Shown here piece after piece: positions 14,201 through 26,160 of a stretch of 64,000 bases of DNA; the stretch's first letter is position 1, and each line of letters starts with the position of its first letter. Source of the DNA: Neoechinorhynchus agilis. Lineage: Eukaryota; Acanthocephala. Under the pieces are notes generated by a model. The model saw nothing but the letters and a program-made list of their open reading frames with translations, ran no database searches and was not told where the DNA came from. The translations under genes and the position numbers were made by a program. The stretch covers positions 5,208,001-5,272,000 of the forward strand of contig CM121342.1 of the NCBI GenBank assembly GCA_051530055.1, given 5' to 3'.

Positions 14201-17200
14201 GGTGCAATCAGAAGATCTGGTGCAACCTGACAAAACGGTACAATTAGAAGATCTGGTGCAACCCGACAACACGGTACAATCAGAAGATCTGGTGCAACCT
14301 GAAAAACGGTCCAATCAGAAGATCTGGTGCAACCCGACAAAACGGTACAATCAGAAGATCTGGTGCAACCCGACAAAACGGTGCAATCAGAAGATCTGTT
14401 GCAACCTGACAAAACGGTGCAATCAGAAGATCTGGTGCAACCTGTCAAAACGGTGCAATCAGAAGATCTGGTGCAACCCGAAAAAAGGGTACAATTAGAA
14501 GATCTGTTGCAACCCGACAACACGGTACAATCAGAAGATCTGTTGCGACCTTACAAAACGGTGCAATAAGAAGATCTGTTGCAACCCGACAAAACGGTAC
14601 AATCAGAAGATCTGTTGCAACCTGACAAAACGGTACAATCAGAAGATCTGGTGCAACCTGACAAAACGGTGCAATCAGAAGATCTGTTGCAACCCGACAA
14701 AACGGTGCAATCAGAAGATCTGGTGCAACCTGACAACACGGTACAATCTGCAGATTTGTTGCAACCCGACAAAACGGTGCAATCAGAAGATCTGGTGCAA
14801 CCCGACAACACGGTACAATTAGAAGATCTGGTGCAACCCGAAAAAACGGTGCAATAAGAAGATCTGTTGCAACCCGACAACACGGTACAATCAGAAAATC
14901 TGGTGCAACCTGACAAAACGGTACAATCTGCAGATTTGTTGCAACCCGACAAAACGGTGCAATCAGAAGATCTGGTGCAACCCGACAACACGGTACAATT
15001 AGAAGATCTGGTGCAACCCGAAAAAACGGTGCAATAAGAAGATCTGTTGCAACCCGACAACACGGTACAATCAGAAGATCTGGTGCAACCTGACAAAACG
15101 GTACAATCTGAAGATCTGTTGCAACCCGACAAAACGGTGCAATCAGAAGATCTGGTGCAACCCGACAACACGGTACAATTAGAAGATCTGGTGCAACCCG
15201 ACAAAACGGTGCAATAAGAAGATCTGTTGCAACCCGACAACACGGTACAATCAGAAGATCTGGTGCAACCTGACAAAACGGTACAATCTGAAGATCTGTT
15301 GCAACCCGACAAAACGGTGCAATCAGAAGATCTGGTGCAACCCGACAACACGGTACAATCAGAAGATCTGGTGCAACCTGACAAAACGGTGCAATCAGAA
15401 GATCTGTGCAACCGACAAAACGGTGCAATCAGAAGATCTGTTGCAACCTGACAAAACGGTGCAATCAGAAGATCTGTTGCAACCCGACAAAACGGTGCAA
15501 TAGAAGATCTGTGCAACCTGCAACCCGACAACACGGTACAATCAGAAGATTGGTGCAACCGACAAACGGTACAATTAGAAGATCTGGTGCAACCCGACAA
15601 AACGGTGCAATAAGAAGATCTGTTGCAACCTGACAAAACGGTGCAATCAGAAGATCTGGTGCAACCCGACAAAACGGTACAATCAGAAGATCTGTTGCAA
15701 CCCGACAACACGGTACAATCAGAAGATCTGGTGCAACCCGACAAAACGGTACAATTAGAAGATCTGGTGCAACCCGACAAAACGGTGCAATCAGAAGATC
15801 TGTTGCAACCTGACAAAACGGTGCAATCAGAAGATCTGGTGCAACCTGACAAAACGGTGCAATCAGAAGATCTGGTGCAACCTGACAAAACGGTACAATC
15901 AGAAGATCTGGTGCAACCCGACAAAACGGTACAATTAGAAGATCTGGTGCAACCCGACAACACGGTACAATCAGAAGATCTGGTGCAACCTGACAAAACG
16001 GTGCAATCAGAAGATCTGGTGCAACCTGACAAAACGGTGCAATCAGAAGATCTGGTGCAACCCGACAAAACGGTACAATCAGAAGATCTGTGCAACCCGA
16101 CAACACGGTACAATCAGAAGATTGTGCAACCGACAAAACGGTAAATAGAAGATCTGGTGCAACCCGACAAAACGGTGCAATAAGAAGATCTGTTGCAACC
16201 TGACAAAACGGTGCAATCAGAAGATCTGGTGCAACCTGACAAAACGGTGCAATCAGAAGATCTGGTGCAACCCGAAAAAAGGGTACAATTAGAAGATCTG
16301 TTACAACCCGACAACACGGTACAATCAGAAGATCTGTTGCGACCTTACAAAACGGTGCAATAAGAAGATCTGTTGCAACCCGACAAAACGGTACAATCAG
16401 AAGATCTGTTGCAACCTGACAAAACGGTTCAATCAGAAGATCTGGTGCAACCTGACAACACGGTACAATCAGAAGATATGTTGCAACCCGACAAAGCGGT
16501 GCAATAAGAAGATCTGGTGCAACCCGACAACACGGTACAATCTGAAGATCTGTTGCAACCCGACCACACGGTACAATCAGAAGATCTGTTGCATCCCGAC
16601 AAAAGGGTGCAATCTGAAGATCTGTTGCAACCTGACAAAACGGTGCAATCAGAAGATCTGGTGCAACCTGACAAAGCGGTGCAATCAGAAGATCTGTTGC
16701 AACCCGACAAAACGGTGCAATCTGAAGATCTGTTGCAACCCGACAAAACGGTGCAATCTGAAGATCTGTTGCAACCTGACAAAACGGTGCAATCAGAAGA
16801 TCTGGTGCAACCCGACAACACGGTACAATTAGAAGATCTGGTGCAACCTGAAAAACGGTGCAATCAGAAGATCTGGTGCAACCCGACAACACGGTACAAT
16901 CAGAAGATATGTTGCAACGCGACAAAGCGGTGCAATAAGAAGATCTGTTGCAACCTGACAAAACGGTGCAATCTGAAGATCTGGTGCAACTCGACAACAC
17001 GGTACAATCAGAAGATCTGGTGCAACCCGACAACACGGTACAATCTGAAGATCTGTTGCAACCCGACCACACGGTACAATCAGAAGATCTGTTGCAACCC
17101 GACAAAACGGTGCAATCTGAATATCTTTTGCAACCTGACAACACGGTACAATCAGAAGATCTGTTGCAACCCGACAAAGCGGTGCAATCTGAAGATCTGG

Positions 17201-20200
17201 TGCAACCCGACAACGCGATGCAATCGGAAGATCTGGTGCAACCCGAAAACACGGTACAATTAGAAAATCTGTTGCAACCTGACAAAGCGGTGCAATCAGA
17301 AGATCTGTTGCAACCTGACAAAACGGTGCAATCAGAAGATCTGGTACAACCTGACAAAGCGGTGCAATCAGAAGATCTGTATCAATCCGACAAAACGGTG
17401 CAATCTGAAGATCTGTTGCAACCTGACAAAGCGGTGCAATCAGAAGATCTGTTGCAACCTGACAAAACGGTGCAATCAGAAGATCTGTTGCAACCTGACA
17501 AAACGGTGCAATCAGAAGATCTGGTGCAACCTGACAAAGCGGTGCAATCAGAAGATCTGTATCAATCCGACAAAACGGTGCAATCAGAAGATCTGTTGCA
17601 ACCTGACAAAACGGTGCAATCAGAAGATCTGTTGCAACCTGACAAAACGGTGCAATAAGAAGATCTGTTGCAACCTTACAAAACGGTGCAATCAGAAGAT
17701 CTGGTTCAACCCGACAAAGCGGTGCAATAAGAAGATCTGTTGAAAGCTGACAAAACGGTGCAATCAGAAGATCTGGTGCAACCTGACAAAGCGGTGCAAT
17801 CAGAAGATCTGTATCAATCCGACAAAACGGTGCAATCTGAAGATCTGTTGCAACCCGACAAAGCGGTGCAATCTGAAGATCTGTTGCAACCTGACAAAGC
17901 GGTGCAATCAGAAGATCTGTTGCAACCTGACAAAACGGTGCAATCAGAAGATCTGGTGCAACCTGACAAAGCGGTGCAATCAGAAGATCTGTATCAATCC
18001 GACAAAACGGTGCAATCAGAAGATCTGTTGCAACCTGACAAAACGGTGCAATCAGAAGATCTGTTGCAACCTGACAAAACGGTGCAATAAGAAGATCTGT
18101 TGCAACCTTACAAAACGGTGCAATCAGAAGATCTGGTGCAACCCGACAAAACGGTGCAATAAGAAGATCTGTTGCAACCTGACAAAACAGTGCAATCAGA
18201 AGATCTGGTGCAACCTGGCAAAACGGTGCAATCAGAAGATCTGGTGCAACCCGACAACACGGTACAATCAGAAGATATGTTGCAACCCGACAAAGCGGTG
18301 CAATCTGAAGATCTGTTGCAACCTGACAAAGCGGTGCAATCAGAATATCTGTTGCAACCTGACAAAACGGTGCAATCAGAAGATCTGGTGCAACCCGACA
18401 AAACGGTGCAATCTGAAGATCTGTTACAACCTGACAAAACGGTGCAATCAGAAGATCTGGTGCAACCTGACAACACGGTACAATCAGAAGATCTGGTGCA
18501 ACCCGACAACACGGTACAATTAGAAGATCTGGTGCAACCTGAAAAACGGTGCAATCAGAAGATCTGGTGCAACCCGACAAAACGGTGCAATAAGAAGATC
18601 TGTTGCAACCTGACAAAACGGTGCAATCAGAAGATCTGGTGCAACCTGACAAAACGGTGCAATCAGAAGATCTGGTGCAACCCGACAAAGGTAATTGAAG
18701 ATCTGATGCAACCCGACAACACGGTACAATCAGAAGATATGGTGCAACCTGACAAAACGGTAGAATTAGAAGATCTGGTGCAACCCGACAAAACGGTGCA
18801 ATAAGAAGATCTGTTGCAACCCGACAAAACGGTGCAATCAGAAGATCTGTTGCAACCCGACAAAACAGTGCAATCAGAAGATCTGTTGCAACCTAACAAA
18901 ACGGTGCAATCAGAAGATCTGTTGCAACCCGACAACACGGTACAATCAGAAGATCTGTTGCAACCCGACAAAACGGTGCAATCTGAATATCTGGTGCAAC
19001 CTGACAACACGGTACAATCAGGAGATCTGTTGCAACCCGACAAAACAGTGCAATCAGAAGATCTGTTGCAACCTGACAAAACGGTGCAATCAGAAGATCT
19101 GTTGCAACCCGACAACACGGTACAATTAGAAGATCTGTTGCAACCCGACAACACGGTGCAATCTGAAGATCTGTTGCAACCTGACAAAACGGTGCAATCT
19201 GAAGATCTGGTGCAACCTGACAACACGGTACAATCAGAAGATCTGTTGCAACCCGACAAAACGGCACAATAAGTAAATCTTGTGCAACCCGACAACACGG
19301 TACAATCAGAAGATCTGTTGCAACCTGACAAAACGGTGCAATCTGAAGATCTGGTGCAACCCGACAACAGGGTACAATCAGAAGATCTGTTGCAACCTGA
19401 CAAAACGGTGCAAACTGAAGATCTGTTGCAACCTGACAAAAAACGGTGCAATCTGAAGATCTGTTGCAACCTGACAAAAAACGGTGCAATCTGAAGATCT
19501 GTTGCAACCTAACAAAACGGTGCAATCAGAAGATCTGTTGCAACCCGACAACACGGTACAATTAGAAGATCTGTTGCAACCTGACAAAACGGTGCAATCA
19601 GAAGATCTGTTGCAACCCGACAAAACGGTGCAATCAGAAGATCTGAGGCAACCTGACAACACGGTGCAATCAGAAGATCTGTTGCAACCCGACAAAACGG
19701 TGCAATCAGAAGATCTGATGCAACCTGACAAAACGGTGCAATCTGAAGATCTGGTGCAACCCGACAACACGGTACTATCAGAAGATCTGTTACAACTTAA
19801 CAAAACGGCGCAATCAGAAGATCTGGTGCAACCGGACAACACGGTACAATCAGAAGGTCTGTTGCAACCTGACAAAACGGTGCAATCAGAAGATCTGTTG
19901 CAACCCGACAAAACGGTGCAATCAGAAGATCTGATGCAACCTGACAACACGGTGCAATCAGAAGATCTGTTGCAACCCGACAAAACGGTGCAATCAGAAG
20001 ATCTGATGCAACCTGACAAAACGGTGCAATCAGAAGATCTGGTGCAACCCGACAACACGGTACAATCAGAAGATCTGTTGCAACTGACAAAACGGGCAAT
20101 CAGAAGATCTGGTGCAACCGGACAACACGGTACAATCAGAAGATCTGTTGCAACCTGACAAAACGGTGCAATCAGAAGATCTGGTGCAACCCGACACGGT

Positions 20201-21270
20201 ACAATCAGAAGATCTGGTGCAACCTGACAACACGGTACAATCAGAAGATCTGGTGCAACCCGACAAAACGGTGCAATCAGAAGATCTGGTGCAACCTGAC
20301 AACACGGTACAATCAGAAGATCTGTTGCAACCCGACAACAGGTACAATCAGAAGATCTGGTGCAACCCGACAACACGGTACAATTAGAAGATCTGGTGCA
20401 ACCCGACAAAACGATGCAATCAGAAGATATGGTGCAACCTAACAACACGGTACAATCAGAAGATCTGTTGCAACCCGACAAAACGGTGCAATCAGAAGAT
20501 CTGAGGCAACCTGACAACACAGTACAATCAGAAGATCTGTTGCAACCCGACAAAACGGTGCAATCTGAAGATCTGGTGCAACCCGACAACACGGTACAAT
20601 CAGAAGATCTGGTGCAACCTGACAACACGGTACAATCAGAAGATCTGGTGCAACCCGACAAAACGGTGCAATCAGAAGATCTGGTGCAACCTGACAACAC
20701 GGTGCAATCAGAAGATCTGAGGCAACCTGACAACACGGTGCAATCAGAAGATCTGTTGCAACCCGACAACACGGTACAATTAGAAGATCTGGTGCAACCC
20801 GACAACACGGTACAATTAGAAGATCTGGTGCAACCCGACAAAACGGTGCAATCAGAAGATCTGGTGCAACCCGACAAAACGGTACAATCAGAAGATCTGT
20901 TGCAACCTGACAAAACGGTGCTATCAGAAGATCTGGTGCAACCTGACAAAACGGTGCAATCAGAAGATCTGGTGCAACCCGACAAAACGGTACAATTAGA
21001 AGATCTGGTGCAACCCGACAAAACGGTACAATAAGAGGATCTGGTGCAACCCGACAAAACGGTGCAATTAGAAGATCTGTTGCAACCTGACAAAACGGTG
21101 CTATCAGAAGATCTGTTGGTACCCGACAAAACGGTGCAATCAGAAGATCTGAGGCAACCTGACAACACTGTGCAATCAGAAGATCTGTTGCAACCCGACA
21201 AAACGGTGCAATCTGAATATCTGGTGCAACCTGACAACACGGTACAATTAGAAGATCTGGTGCAACCTGA
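11237..21270. repeat. 36-bp satellite array, ~280 copies
   Basis: The unit reads approximately GTGCAATCAGAAGATCTG then TTGCAACCTGACAAAACG, with variation at a few positions (TTGC/GTGC, CCC/CCT, AAAACG/AACACG/AAAGCG, TCAG/TCTG/TTAG). Each unit carries an AGATCT palindrome inside an imperfect dyad (TGCAA ... TTGCA). As 36 is a multiple of three, each reading frame repeats a 12-residue motif and stays open until a variant unit introduces a stop, most often CAATAAGAAG. Short higher-order periods are visible, such as a 180-bp (5-unit) repeat at about 14.85-15.4 kb. Confidence 0.95.
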
Positions 21271-21370
21271 GAAAGCCGATCATTTCCTTTCCCGGCTGGG
21301 AAGGATGCTGAAATATGCCGCCGACGACATGCGTTTCAACAGCCAGCGCGAATAAGGCGGGTGCTTTATT
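21271..21370 (+). other. GC-rich unique segment at the satellite edge
   Basis: Directly after the last 36-bp unit the sequence changes to a GC-rich stretch. It stays open in the satellite frame for 28 codons before a TAA at about 21353. The codons look unlike the AT-rich neighbourhood (for example CGG CTG GGA, AAC AGC CAG CGC GAA). I do not recognise the peptide. It could be the non-repetitive end of the sequence the satellite grew from, or an insert. Confidence 0.4.
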
Positions 21371-21470
21371 AAGAAAATTATGGGATCATGTCCTCATGCC
21401 AGACTAAAAACGGACGTAAACCGATTTATTCGCGGAAAACCCTATCTCGGAGGAGGAAAACATTAATCGT

Positions 21471-22304
21471 TTACTTAAATATGTCGTCAACAAGTATTTT
21501 GGTGACAGCTTCATCCTCTGTCTGGAATAACTGTTGTTTCTTTGTGATTCTAGCAATTTTTTCTAACGCCTTTTCGGATTTGGAAGGTCGTCGTTTCCTC
21601 ATGGTCGCTCTTATCTGATTGGGGCTAGCGAATTGAGCGCTTCTATAAAGCACCGCTCCACCGAAAATTCCATCAAAAATGATGATTGATTGAAGACAAA
21701 ACCTCGGTCCTATTTCAGAAACAACTCCATTTTCGTCAATCTGGTAATTTCTGAACGCAATCCAGTTTCCTCCTTCTACTATGAGTTTGAAAGTAATGGA
21801 ATGATCGAAAAATGGCTGACTGTGGGGATGAAATGCGGGTGTTGAGAAGACTCGAGTGAGAATTTCTTTAAGAAGTATTGTTTGTGGTCCACCTTCTTCA
21901 AAATGGGAGTCAAAGCAAATTATTGGGCGACTTGATTTCAAGCAGTTTCCTGTGAGTCTCAATTCTTGCATCGTGTGAATATTCTGAACGAGAAATTTTA
22001 CGGTTGGTCCTTTTGGGTAGATACACATCCACATGTAAAGGTCTTGCTTTTTCCTCATTTCGAAATACATGATTCCGGTTGTGTTTGACCGCGAATCAGC
22101 CAGGCTCTTCATTGTATTTGAAAGATTCCGTTTAGTATCTAATTTGGGCTCCGCGATGGCATGCGGCATCATACGGAGGAGATTAAGGGACAAATGGCGG
22201 CCAATGTAGGATATTTTACGAGAACACACCACTAAAATCTTCTGACGATTTACGTAATCCGATGAAATGCAGCGTACCATTACCCCAGTGTCCGATTTTG
22301 ACAT
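21471..22304 (-). CDS. BRX1: Ribosome biogenesis protein BRX1 (Brix domain)
   Basis: BRX1 is a nucleolar factor for assembly of the 60S ribosomal subunit and binds pre-rRNA. The 277-residue frame carries the Brix domain almost end to end. It has a C-S-R-K-I-S-Y-I-G-R-H-L start (residues ~27-38), MMPHAIAEPKLD (~45-56), YFEMRKKQDLYMWM (~79-92), KFLVQNIHTMQELRLTGNCL (~102-121), SRPIICFD, VFSTPAFHPHSQPF, FRNYQI and EIGPRFCL followed by IIIFDGIFGG. The order and motifs match the BRX1 subfamily rather than RPF1, IMP4 or PPAN. It is intronless and slightly shorter than vertebrate BRX1 because the basic C-terminal tail is short. The first Met fits the family N-terminus. Less than 100 bp separates its start from the LINE on the other strand. 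Confidence 0.9.
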   Translation of the reverse strand: MSKSDTGVMVRCISSDYVNRQKILVVCSRKISYIGRHLSLNLLRMMPHAIAEPKLDTKRNLSNTMKSLADSRSNTTGIMYFEMRKKQDLYMWMCIYPKGPTVKFLVQNIHTMQELRLTGNCLKSSRPIICFDSHFEEGGPQTILLKEILTRVFSTPAFHPHSQPFFDHSITFKLIVEGGNWIAFRNYQIDENGVVSEIGPRFCLQSIIIFDGIFGGAVLYRSAQFASPNQIRATMRKRRPSKSEKALEKIARITKKQQLFQTEDEAVTKILVDDIFK

Positions 22305-22490
22305 TTTTGTATCAGTGGTGAGACGGATTTGAAAGGGCAGTGAATTTCTTTCGGTTCTCTTTTACACACAAAAAACCTAAGTTGTGTTGGCCGAATTTTC
22401 ACAAACACCAAATTGACGGGCCCGGCTGAAAAAGGAGGTGTGGGGGTTGGCGTCAGGAAGGGCATCTGGCTGTAAAATTCTTGCCAAATT

Positions 22491-23258
22491 TTGATCCAAA
22501 TGAAAACCAGCAACCGGAACAACCAAAAGGCGTCCCCTATATGCGACGCGCAAATTCTTCGTCCGGAGCTTGTGTTAAATCATCAAGAGCCGCCGAGACA
22601 TGGACGGTTTCGGCTAAAGAAATTATTCTACACAACTGACGTAAGAATAGCAACGCTAAATGTGGGATCGATGACGGGAACGAGTCGGAAAATAGTTGAT
22701 ATGATGAGAAGGATCGGCATACTGGGAGTGCAGGAAACCAGGTGGAAAGGAGCGAAAACCCATGAACTAGGCGATGGTTATAAAATAATCTATAGTGACG
22801 AGCCAAATGGCAGGAATGGGGTGGGGGTCATCATGGAAAAAAGACTAGTCGATTGCGTTTTGGAAGTGATCAGAACAAATGGTAGGATCATATCGGTGCG
22901 ATTCGATTTAGGAGAAGAGGATAATACCATAATATCGGCCTATGCCCCGCAAATCGCATGTACAGAGGAAGAGAAACAACCATTTTGGCAAAGCTTATCG
23001 GATACTTTTGCGAACTCGAAGAGCATTCGCTATGCGATTACAGGAGACTTCAATGGACATGTTGGAAATAGAAACGGTTACGAGCGAATGCATGGTGGGC
23101 AAAGCATTGGTGAACGAAACGCCGAAGGTGAAAAGCTTCTCGACTTGGCTGTTTCAAGAGTACTGCGACTGGCGAACATGTTTTTCAAAAAAGAGGATAG
23201 GCATATTACTACCTATTCGAGCGGTGGAAAATCTAGTCAAATTGATTTCATCCTTTAA
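22491..23258 (+). CDS. AP-type endonuclease domain of the RTE-like LINE
   Basis: The domain runs from RIATLNVGSM (residue ~50, N at the metal site) through VQETRWKG (catalytic Glu), GVGVIM, AYAPQ (Tyr), TGDFNGHVG (Asp/Asn pair) to TTYSSGGKSSQIDFIL near the C-terminus. These are the usual exonuclease-endonuclease-phosphatase motifs, which cut the target DNA for first-strand priming. The frame ends in a stop soon after the Asp-containing SQIDFIL motif, where the parent ORF should continue into RT, so the ORF is truncated by mutation. The start Met is only the first in frame. Confidence 0.75.
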   Translation: MIQMKTSNRNNQKASPICDAQILRPELVLNHQEPPRHGRFRLKKLFYTTDVRIATLNVGSMTGTSRKIVDMMRRIGILGVQETRWKGAKTHELGDGYKIIYSDEPNGRNGVGVIMEKRLVDCVLEVIRTNGRIISVRFDLGEEDNTIISAYAPQIACTEEEKQPFWQSLSDTFANSKSIRYAITGDFNGHVGNRNGYERMHGGQSIGERNAEGEKLLDLAVSRVLRLANMFFKKEDRHITTYSSGGKSSQIDFIL

Positions 23259-23299
23259 CCGATATTACGACGGGGCGAAATAAAGAACGTCAAAACGAT

Positions 23300-24900
23300 T
23301 CTCGGAGAAGATTGCGTACCACAACACCGAGTAGTAGCAGCAGACTTGACGATCAGAACAAAGAGGAAACGGTATGCCCGGAAAATGAACAATCGAATCA
23401 GGTGGTGGTTGCTAAAGGATACTGAGCTTTGAAAACGAGTTGGTGAATCGCTAATAGGTAAGCTGGAAATGGAAGTTGACGACTCAGATGTATGGTGGAA
23501 TGAATCATCACAACTAATTCTGGAGGAAAAAGTAGACATTCTTGGGCAGACATCAGGCAGACCGCCTCCATCAGGTAAAGAGAAGTGGCGGTGGAACCCA
23601 AGGGTAAAAGAAGCGATACAGCGAAAGCGGGACGAACAGTTGCATCTCATTAGGATTTCAAACAGGGAAAGAAAAATGCGAGAAGGGAATGCGAGAACTA
23701 TGATGCACTAGAAAAAGGCAATGAGAGTGGAAAGATCTTCAAGATCGCACAAATTCGCGACAAGAAGTCAAAGGATATTTCCAGTATCAAAATGATCAAG
23801 GATTCGTCGGAAGTACCTTGTCAAACGAAAACGAGGTTCTTCGAAGATGGCGAGAGTATTTCGATAAACTCCTGAATACAGAGAATCCGCGACAACCCAA
23901 CGAAGAGGCACCACCATGCGCGAATGCAGTGCGACCGTTCTCCTACAACGAAGTTGCGAGACAGCTTAGATGCATGAAATTCTACACTTCGCCAAGCCGC
24001 TATAGAGTGCATTTGTGGATCTCGAGGAAGCTTATGATACAGTGCCGGGAGACCTAACATGGGCGTGCCTCAGAAAGAAGAACTGTTCCGAGGAATTCAT
24101 GAGAGCAATCCAGATCATGTACGAAGGATCCTGCACTTGTATCAAATGCAGTGTGAGAGAGGCAAACTATTTTGTGGTTACAGTTGGATTGCATCCGGGA
24201 TCAGCCATAGTCCGTCCTAAGTCGCCCGGAAGCCTCCATGGACATTATTGTTCGCGGATGACTTGATTGTGGCAGCTAAAACACGTGAAGAGGCTCAGCG
24301 AAGTCTGGAAGAACGGTCTTAAGGTAAACAGATTGAAGACGATATACATGGGACCGGAAGCGCTAAAGTTAGAAGGTGTGGATTTGACGATGAGAGGAGC
24401 AGTGAAATATCTAGGCAGCGAAGTAAATATGACAAATTCGCTCGAACCCGAAATAACGGCTCGTATACAAAGCGAGTGGCTCAACTGAAGGAAGATGTCT
24501 GATCTCACCGAAACTGAAAGGGCTGGTGTTCGAGACCGTGATGCGACCAGCCATATTATATGGCGCAGAAACTTGGACGACCAAGCAAAACGCCTTCAGA
24601 AGATTAGAAACGAACGAGATGAGGATGCTGAGATGGGCAGCGGGGTAAACTCTCAAGGGTAAGAAAAGAAATGTGGACATCAGGGAGCTTTTCGGCACTT
24701 GCCGCTGTTCAGAGTTGATCGTCCAAAGAAGGTTGCGCTGGCACGATAAAGTTTCGCAGTGCGAAGCCCATCACACATTGTGCAGCACGGAGAAACTGGA
24801 AATAACGGGAAATCGCCGATGAGGAAGGCCGAGGAAACGATGGGCGGATTGAATCAAACAGGATAAATTGGTTGTCGAGGGAACCGCAACCTCTCGAGAG
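23300..24900 (+). pseudogene. Reverse transcriptase region of the RTE-like LINE, broken
   Basis: Fragments in at least two frames match successive parts of an RTE RT. A linker with WWNESSQLILEEK lies at ~23.5 kb and the WREYFDKLLNTENP region at ~23.85 kb. They are followed by the palm segment with AYDTVP (~24.03 kb), then FADDL (catalytic Asp pair, ~24.25 kb), MRGAVKYLGSEV (~24.39 kb), and the connection region with LLYGAETWTTKQ (~24.55 kb). Stops interrupt between these, and part of the palm between the two catalytic motifs is missing. It cannot encode an active enzyme as it stands. Confidence 0.7.
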
Positions 24901-25344
24901 AGAGAAAATTGCGTGAGTGAGAAGAAGAATACCAATGAAATCTCGGGCTATGTGGTTATATCGAGCAATTGTCCAAGTTGTTAAAAAAACCCTTTATATC
25001 AATCGTTCTATGGTAGAAAATTGGGTATAATGAAGGGTATAGATGATGAGCTATTTAATAATGGTAAAGGGCTAGTCTCCAGAAAACATAGGAAGTCCCA
25101 GGACGCTAGTGAACTAGCTTGTAAAAGATGTAATGGCATACGATATGCTCTCGAGGTATTATACTTTGAGAAATCGAAATTGGGAGTCTTATTATTCATC
25201 GAAAAGGGATGCTATTTGTTGAACATTCATGAAGCCAGACTAGTCAATAGTCTCTAGCCTCCATTCCAAGACAAAATCTTTTGTCCCAGTCAAAACTAAG
25301 GCAAGAAATGTCTTGTAGAACCCGGTGAGGGATAGCGCTTTAGA

Positions 25345-25425
25345 CTATGAGTGAGGACTCGAACTACGGGGTTTTCGAACCTTCAGCGTGTCAAGCACAA
25401 ATTTTATCAACTAATTATAAAAGTA
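25345..25425 (-). pseudogene. Possible tRNA-derived relic (SINE head or tRNA pseudogene)
   Basis: On the minus strand, AGTTCGAGTCCTCACTC resembles a tRNA T-arm/B-box followed by a 3' acceptor strand. Upstream, TTGACAC flanked by GTGC and GCTGA could be a decayed anticodon arm. The D-arm and the 5' acceptor strand do not pair well, so it is not a functional tRNA. It could equally be chance. Confidence 0.25.
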
Positions 25426-25450
25426 TTGAGGGGATTGCATTCGGGTGGTA

Positions 25451-25597
25451 GGATCTGCTGTCATTTAGGTCGCTTGTTGACACCCGAGGGATAGCGTTAA
25501 AGAGAAGAACTGATTGAATCAGAATCATTTTATCAATTCAATTATTCGTCTTTAGCGATCTCCCTAGGGTGTCGACAAGCGACCTAAATAACAGCAT
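25451..25597. repeat. Foldback element with ~50-bp inverted arms
   Basis: The left arm, starting TGCTGTCATTTAGGTCGCTT, is matched by the complement of the right arm ending CAAGCGACCTAAATAACAGC. The arms pair over about 50 bp with a few mismatches around a loop of about 40 bp. No coding sequence is inside. It resembles a small MITE/foldback transposon relic. Confidence 0.7.
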
Positions 25598-26160
25598 AAT
25601 TCTAAAAGTCTTATCATACATCTGATTGGATAAATGAATCTGTCAATTGATTTTGGAGTGGATTACGAGTCCGTTCGTTTGAGAATATCCGGTCGGGTTG
25701 GAAGGTCCGTTCTGGCGAGAATTAGTGGTTATTGTTTTCAGGAGAGCACAGCGCGGTTAAGTCTTTCCTCGGGTTCATTTCAAGTTCTAATATCCGAGAG
25801 AAGATTGGGCAGTATGGAAAAAGGAGCGCAGTTATAGGGATGTGCGAGTTTGTGGGAGGATGAAACGAATCGGTATTACGAGTGTTATGCTCGTGTAGAG
25901 GGGAATAAAATGTAGCAAAAGTTGTGTTGGTGGTAGGGTTCAGATGCGTTTTTATTGTTTTATGAAAATATCATCAAGGCATTCGGTGAGAGGAGGAAAG
26001 TCATCTGTGCAAATTTTAGATGTTCTTTTATGAAACATTTCAAGACGACGATTTGCAATTTTGATAGGTTGCAAAAAACGGGATAACCGTAGGTGAGGGA
26101 TGGTAAAATAAAGCAGAATTAAAATTTGTAGAGACCGGGTGAAGGGATTCCTAAAAAAAT

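Larger units (their letters stand above)
22390..24960 (+). mobile_element. RTE-like non-LTR retrotransposon (LINE), decayed
   Basis: An endonuclease domain is followed by broken pieces of reverse transcriptase in the order expected for an RTE/BovB-type LINE. The upstream segment contains a GTCAGGAAGGGCATCTGGCTG-like stretch commonly seen just before the EN domain in such elements. The RT region is recognisable from an LEEAYDTVPGDL block at about 24.02 kb, VGLHPGSA at about 24.19 kb, an FADDL block at about 24.25 kb and a C-terminal LLYGAETWT/LRWHDK region at 24.55-24.75 kb. Frameshifts and stops separate these. The segment between VGLHPGSA and FADDL is shorter than in intact relatives. No clear target duplication or poly-A/microsatellite tail was found. 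Confidence 0.8.

Noticed and set aside
5672-21270. CRISPR-like repeat arrays
   Set aside because: Repeats are contiguous or nearly so, without unique spacers, and the genome context is animal.
11160-21355. Very long ORFs (up to 630 residues) of 12-residue repeats, on both strands
   Set aside because: They overlap in several frames and follow automatically from a 36-bp satellite lacking stops; no start context, splice signal or unique domain supports any one frame.
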